Assembly (NCBI RefSeq): GCF_001071995.1
Contig: NZ_JVNU01000029.1
Location: 24,371-88,370 of the forward strand
Direction of reading: 5' to 3'
DNA: 64,000 nucleotides
Source: Streptococcus sp. 263_SSPC
GTDB lineage: Bacteria > Bacillota > Bacilli > Lactobacillales > Aerococcaceae
Each line of letters starts with the position of its first letter. Position 1 is the first letter of the stretch. The notes beneath the pieces are model-generated. The model saw nothing but the letters and a program-made list of their open reading frames with translations, had not been told where the DNA came from and searched no databases. A program made the position numbers and the translations under genes. This document shows positions 61,579 to 64,000 of this stretch, one piece after another.

Positions 61579-61938
61579 CTAAATTAATAGCGTAGCACTA
61601 GATTCTTCGATATTGAACGTTGTATGTTGAAGGATATTTCTCACATCTCTCAATTCATGAGATACCCTCAATATCAGAATTCTCTTTTGTCTTTTCATGA
61701 TGAGGTAAAAAATAACATACCTTCCAATCAGAACTCTACGAATCATATCTGTCGGAACAAATTTGTTATCTAATACTTCTCCGCTCTCAGGGAATCTACA
61801 AATCTGATTGAACCCTTTCATCAACGCATCCATAAAAAGAGTCGCAGATTTCGGAGTCATTAATTCCTTGGAAAGATAATAGAGAATTCCTTCAATATCA
61901 TTATTCGCTTTTTCGGTCAGTTCAAACTCATATTCCAT
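61579..61938 (-). CDS. RelE/ParE-family toxin
   Basis: 119 residues. ParE/RelE fold: N-terminal strand-helix (YEFELTEKANNDIEGILYYL), then central PESGEVLDN and the C-terminal RYVIFYLIMKRQKRILILRV strands. It would cleave mRNA or poison gyrase; which, is not decided by sequence. Overlaps the antitoxin by 11 bases. A terminator follows. Confidence 0.82.
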   Translation of the reverse strand: MEYEFELTEKANNDIEGILYYLSKELMTPKSATLFMDALMKGFNQICRFPESGEVLDNKFVPTDMIRRVLIGRYVIFYLIMKRQKRILILRVSHELRDVRNILQHTTFNIEESSATLLI

Positions 61939-62185
61939 ACTTCTCCCTCAATTTTAGAAGCGCCTCTTTCCCATCTAGCACGCGACCTTCTTCAACATCT
62001 TCAAGTGCTTCAATCAGTAAGCGAGCTTCTTCCATTTTTTGAATCGTGCTTTCATAATATTCGATATCCATCACGACTAGTCTCCCATAACCATTTTTTG
62101 TCACAAAAATAGGTCCTTGTTCTTCTTTGCATTGTCTTTCTACTTCTACTGTGTTTTTTAAATCTCTCATCGGAATAATTTTCAT
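61928..62185 (-). CDS. Phd/YefM-family antitoxin
   Basis: 85 residues from ATG 62183-62185, with GGAGG 7 bases upstream; other in-frame starts lie on or before that site. Phd/YefM DNA-binding N-terminal half (MKIIPMRDLKNTVEVE, GPIFVTKNGYGRLVVMDIE) and toxin-binding helical C-terminus. First gene of the pair; likely autoregulated. Confidence 0.82.
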   Translation of the reverse strand: MKIIPMRDLKNTVEVERQCKEEQGPIFVTKNGYGRLVVMDIEYYESTIQKMEEARLLIEALEDVEEGRVLDGKEALLKLREKYGI

Positions 62186-62221
62186 ATCCATTCCTCCTTT
62201 TATTTTGTGACTTAATTGTAC

Positions 62222-62263
62222 CATAATTTAGTCATAATTTCATTTATCCTCCTCTCATAATTT
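62222..62263. promoter_or_regulatory. CATAATTT direct repeats upstream of the antitoxin
   Basis: CATAATTT at 62222, 62233 and 62256: spacings 11 and 23 bases, so on one face of the helix. Overlap the TA promoter (TACAAT -10 near 62210 on the minus strand); candidate antitoxin operator. Confidence 0.5.
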
Positions 62264-62304
62264 AATTACGTTATTTTTTCTCAATGAGGTTTTTACAAAA
62301 AAAG

Positions 62305-62322
62305 AAAGACCTGACATTTCTG
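62305..62322. repeat. Copy 2 of the duplicated hairpin, interrupted by the IS element
   Basis: AAAGACCTGACATTTCTG, identical to 61531-61548 but followed by the IS left end instead of CCAGGTCT. Confidence 0.75.
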
Positions 62323-62387
62323 TGATATGCTCCCTCTAAAGTAGACACTAAAAAAAGTAAACTACTTTAGAGGGGGTATTTTTTAGA

Positions 62388-63113
62388 TTGGCTAAGAAAC
62401 ATACTGCAAAAGAATTAGAACGATTCATAGAATTGTATTTAGATGGTGTGCCTTTTCGTGAGCTGCGTAGTGAATATGGTTTAAAGATTTCACCTGGAGC
62501 ATTTAATATGTATTTTTTGAACTATAAAGCAAATGGACCTTCTGCATTAGAAGATCGAGACGGGTTTAACACTTATACAAAGGAATTTAAAGAAAAGGTG
62601 GTTAAAGAGTTTTTAGAATCGAAAACCTATTTAAGAGTAATCGCAAGAAAATACAAAATTCCTTCTGCTAGAACTGTACGAAATTGGATTATTAAGTATA
62701 CTAATGGTGAGGCCACGAAGGCCTACGATCCTAAGCCAGAGGTGTACACTATGAAATATAGAAAAACAACGCACGAAGAAAGAATCCTTATCGTCAAAGA
62801 CTGTATTCAAAATCAATTAAACTATAAACAAACCGCACAGAAATATAACGTTTCTTACAACTTGGTGTATCAATGGGTAAAAAAATATCAAAAATATGGT
62901 CCTGATGGATTAATAGACAGTCGAGGGAAACGAAAACCAGAAAATATACAGACAGAAACTGAGCGTATTCGTGCAGAAATGGCAATATTAAAGGCGCGAA
63001 ACGAATATTTAGAAACAGAAAATGCCGCACTAAAAAAATTACAAGAAGTGGAAAGCGAGTTGATGTTTGCCAAACGAGATTTGAAGCGGAATATCAAACG
63101 ATTAAAAAATTAA
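62388..63113 (+). CDS. IS3-family transposase OrfA
   Basis: 241 residues, longer than the common ~170. Two helix-turn-helix regions (SPGAFNMYFLNYKANGPSAL near 36 and the KQTAQKYNVSYNLVYQWV region near 146), then a leucine-zipper-like C-terminus (AILKARNEYLETENAALKKL). The end carries A-AAA-AAT (63104-63110), the slippery heptamer for -1 frameshifting into orfB. Confidence 0.88.
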   Translation: MAKKHTAKELERFIELYLDGVPFRELRSEYGLKISPGAFNMYFLNYKANGPSALEDRDGFNTYTKEFKEKVVKEFLESKTYLRVIARKYKIPSARTVRNWIIKYTNGEATKAYDPKPEVYTMKYRKTTHEERILIVKDCIQNQLNYKQTAQKYNVSYNLVYQWVKKYQKYGPDGLIDSRGKRKPENIQTETERIRAEMAILKARNEYLETENAALKKLQEVESELMFAKRDLKRNIKRLKN

Positions 63114-63925
63114 GTAAAAGAGGATTTCATATTACTCTATTATGTAAAGTGTTAAAAGTTAGTAGAGCTGGCTATTATAAATGGTTAAATCGTGTCCCTT
63201 CGGAATCTGAAAAACGACTACGTCGTTTAATGGAATTAATAGACGAAGTATATGAATCTGTTCAAGGTATATATGGATATCGTCGTATCACAATCTATTT
63301 AAACTATTATAGAAATGCAAAAGTGAATCATAAATGTATTCAGCGTCTTATGAAACTAATGGGATTAAAGGCAGTTATACGAAAAAAACGTTATCGTTAT
63401 AAATCGAACACTGAAGAATACACTGCAGCTAATATTTTAAATCGAGAATTTAAAAAAGAGTACGAGCCAATGGCTCTACTATTAACGGATATCACTGAAT
63501 TGAAGTATGGGAAGGGAGAAAAAGCTTATTTAAGTGCAGTTTTAGATTATGGTACAAAGAAGATAGTTGCATATCAAATATCTAAGCAAAACAATAATCA
63601 AATCGTTAAAGATACTTTTAATCAAATAAAAAGGAAGATAATTCCAACAAAAACAATGATTCATAGTGATCGAGGATTCCAATATACTTCTCATTTCTTT
63701 AAGCACTTTATAGAAAAAGGACAAATAACACATAGTATGTCCCGTCCTGGAAGATGTATCGATAATGGACCAATTGAAGCATTCTGGGGGACATTAAAGG
63801 AAGAAGTATATCGTTTATATCATTTCAAAACCTATGAATCTCTTTTCAAGAAAATTGAGGAGTATATTCAGTTCTATAATAAGAAAAGAATTACTTTATC
63901 AATGGGATTAAAAATCCCAGCATAA
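63110..63925 (+). CDS. IS3-family transposase OrfB (rve integrase core, -1 frame)
   Basis: 271 codons in the frame entered by a -1 slip; no own start is evident. HTH_21 region (YGYRRITIYLNYYRNAKVNH), then the DDE catalytic residues: D in LLLTDITELKY, D in MIHSDRGFQYTS, E in PIEAFWGTLKEE. Ends YNKKRITLSMGLKIPA, complete. Product is the OrfAB transposase. Confidence 0.88.
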   Translation, partial: LSKRGFHITLLCKVLKVSRAGYYKWLNRVPSESEKRLRRLMELIDEVYESVQGIYGYRRITIYLNYYRNAKVNHKCIQRLMKLMGLKAVIRKKRYRYKSNTEEYTAANILNREFKKEYEPMALLLTDITELKYGKGEKAYLSAVLDYGTKKIVAYQISKQNNNQIVKDTFNQIKRKIIPTKTMIHSDRGFQYTSHFFKHFIEKGQITHSMSRPGRCIDNGPIEAFWGTLKEEVYRLYHFKTYESLFKKIEEYIQFYNKKRITLSMGLKIPA

Positions 63926-64000
63926 ATAAAAAGACGAGTTCTTATGAACTCGTCATACACTTTAATTATTTTCCTGTCTACTTGACAGGGTGCACTTCAC

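Larger units (their letters stand above)
62323..63999 (+). mobile_element. IS3-family (IS150-like) insertion sequence
   Basis: Ends form an imperfect inverted repeat: left TGATATGCTCCCTCTAAAGT..., right end read inward TGAAGTGCACCCTGTCAAGT..., with both containing AAGTAGACA. Two overlapping frames, orfA and orfB in the -1 frame, as in IS3. About 1.68 kb, somewhat long. The right-hand flank is only one base (C 64000); a CTG duplication is possible since CTG precedes the left end. Confidence 0.85.

Overview
The window is chromosomal DNA from a low-GC Gram-positive bacterium of the order Lactobacillales. The evidence is the S10-spc-alpha ribosomal superoperon followed by ecfA1-ecfA2-ecfT-truA, a dlt (lipoteichoic acid D-alanylation) locus, malolactic enzyme with its permease and LysR regulator, a streptococcal-type dexB, a methionine T-box, and strong AGGAGG ribosome binding sites throughout. 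A Granulicatella- or Carnobacteriaceae-like genome would fit, but genus cannot be settled from the sequence alone. No tRNA, rRNA or CRISPR array was found.

Layout. 1-2.7 kb: a permease of the PfoR/PTS-EIIC type and a ketopantoate-reductase-like gene, divergent from a LysR regulator. 2.8-7.4 kb: M29 aminopeptidase, truA, and the shared ECF vitamin-transport module (ecfT, ecfA2, ecfA1). 7.4-26.5 kb, all on the minus strand: rplQ back to rpsJ (S10-spc-alpha, including the small rpmJ and rpmD genes), then tuf, fusA, rpsG and rpsL, with promoters, leaders and terminators. 26.7-27.8 kb: a small accessory island (a DUF2922-like gene and a HigBA-like toxin-antitoxin pair) bracketed by two nearly identical palindromes. 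27.8-31.1 kb: fba, an unknown membrane protein and a CapA-type protein.

31.1-36.8 kb: an unusual dlt locus. dltA-dltB-dltC ends in a terminator and is followed by a second unit with its own promoter: a second dltB, dltD, and a tiny dltX at the distal end. 36.9-41.6 kb: a T-box-controlled metN-metP-metQ operon with an M20 amidohydrolase. 41.7-47.6 kb: a TehB-like methyltransferase, two unknown surface-anchored proteins, dexB and lrgAB. 47.6-54.1 kb: lysS, dusB, small membrane proteins, prs and glmU. 54.2-58.1 kb: malolactic locus. 58.1-64 kb: Fic protein, niacin ECF S-component with NiaR regulator, a lipoprotein nuclease, a ParE/Phd-like toxin-antitoxin pair and an IS3-family insertion sequence.

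The genes connect at two points. The niacin S-component at 59.3 kb needs the EcfA1/A2/T module at 4.9-7.4 kb to work. The methionine importer, its T-box and the co-transcribed M20 hydrolase look like one amino-acid salvage unit.

The least explained features are three. First, a family of four modular hairpin repeats (38.2, 39.3, 42.6 and 42.8 kb) placed directly after stop codons, whose stems differ in sequence yet still pair. Second, tandem arrays of one 16-bp palindrome shared by the HigBA-like promoter and the lrgAB upstream region 20 kb away. Third, the duplicated dltB in a split dlt locus.
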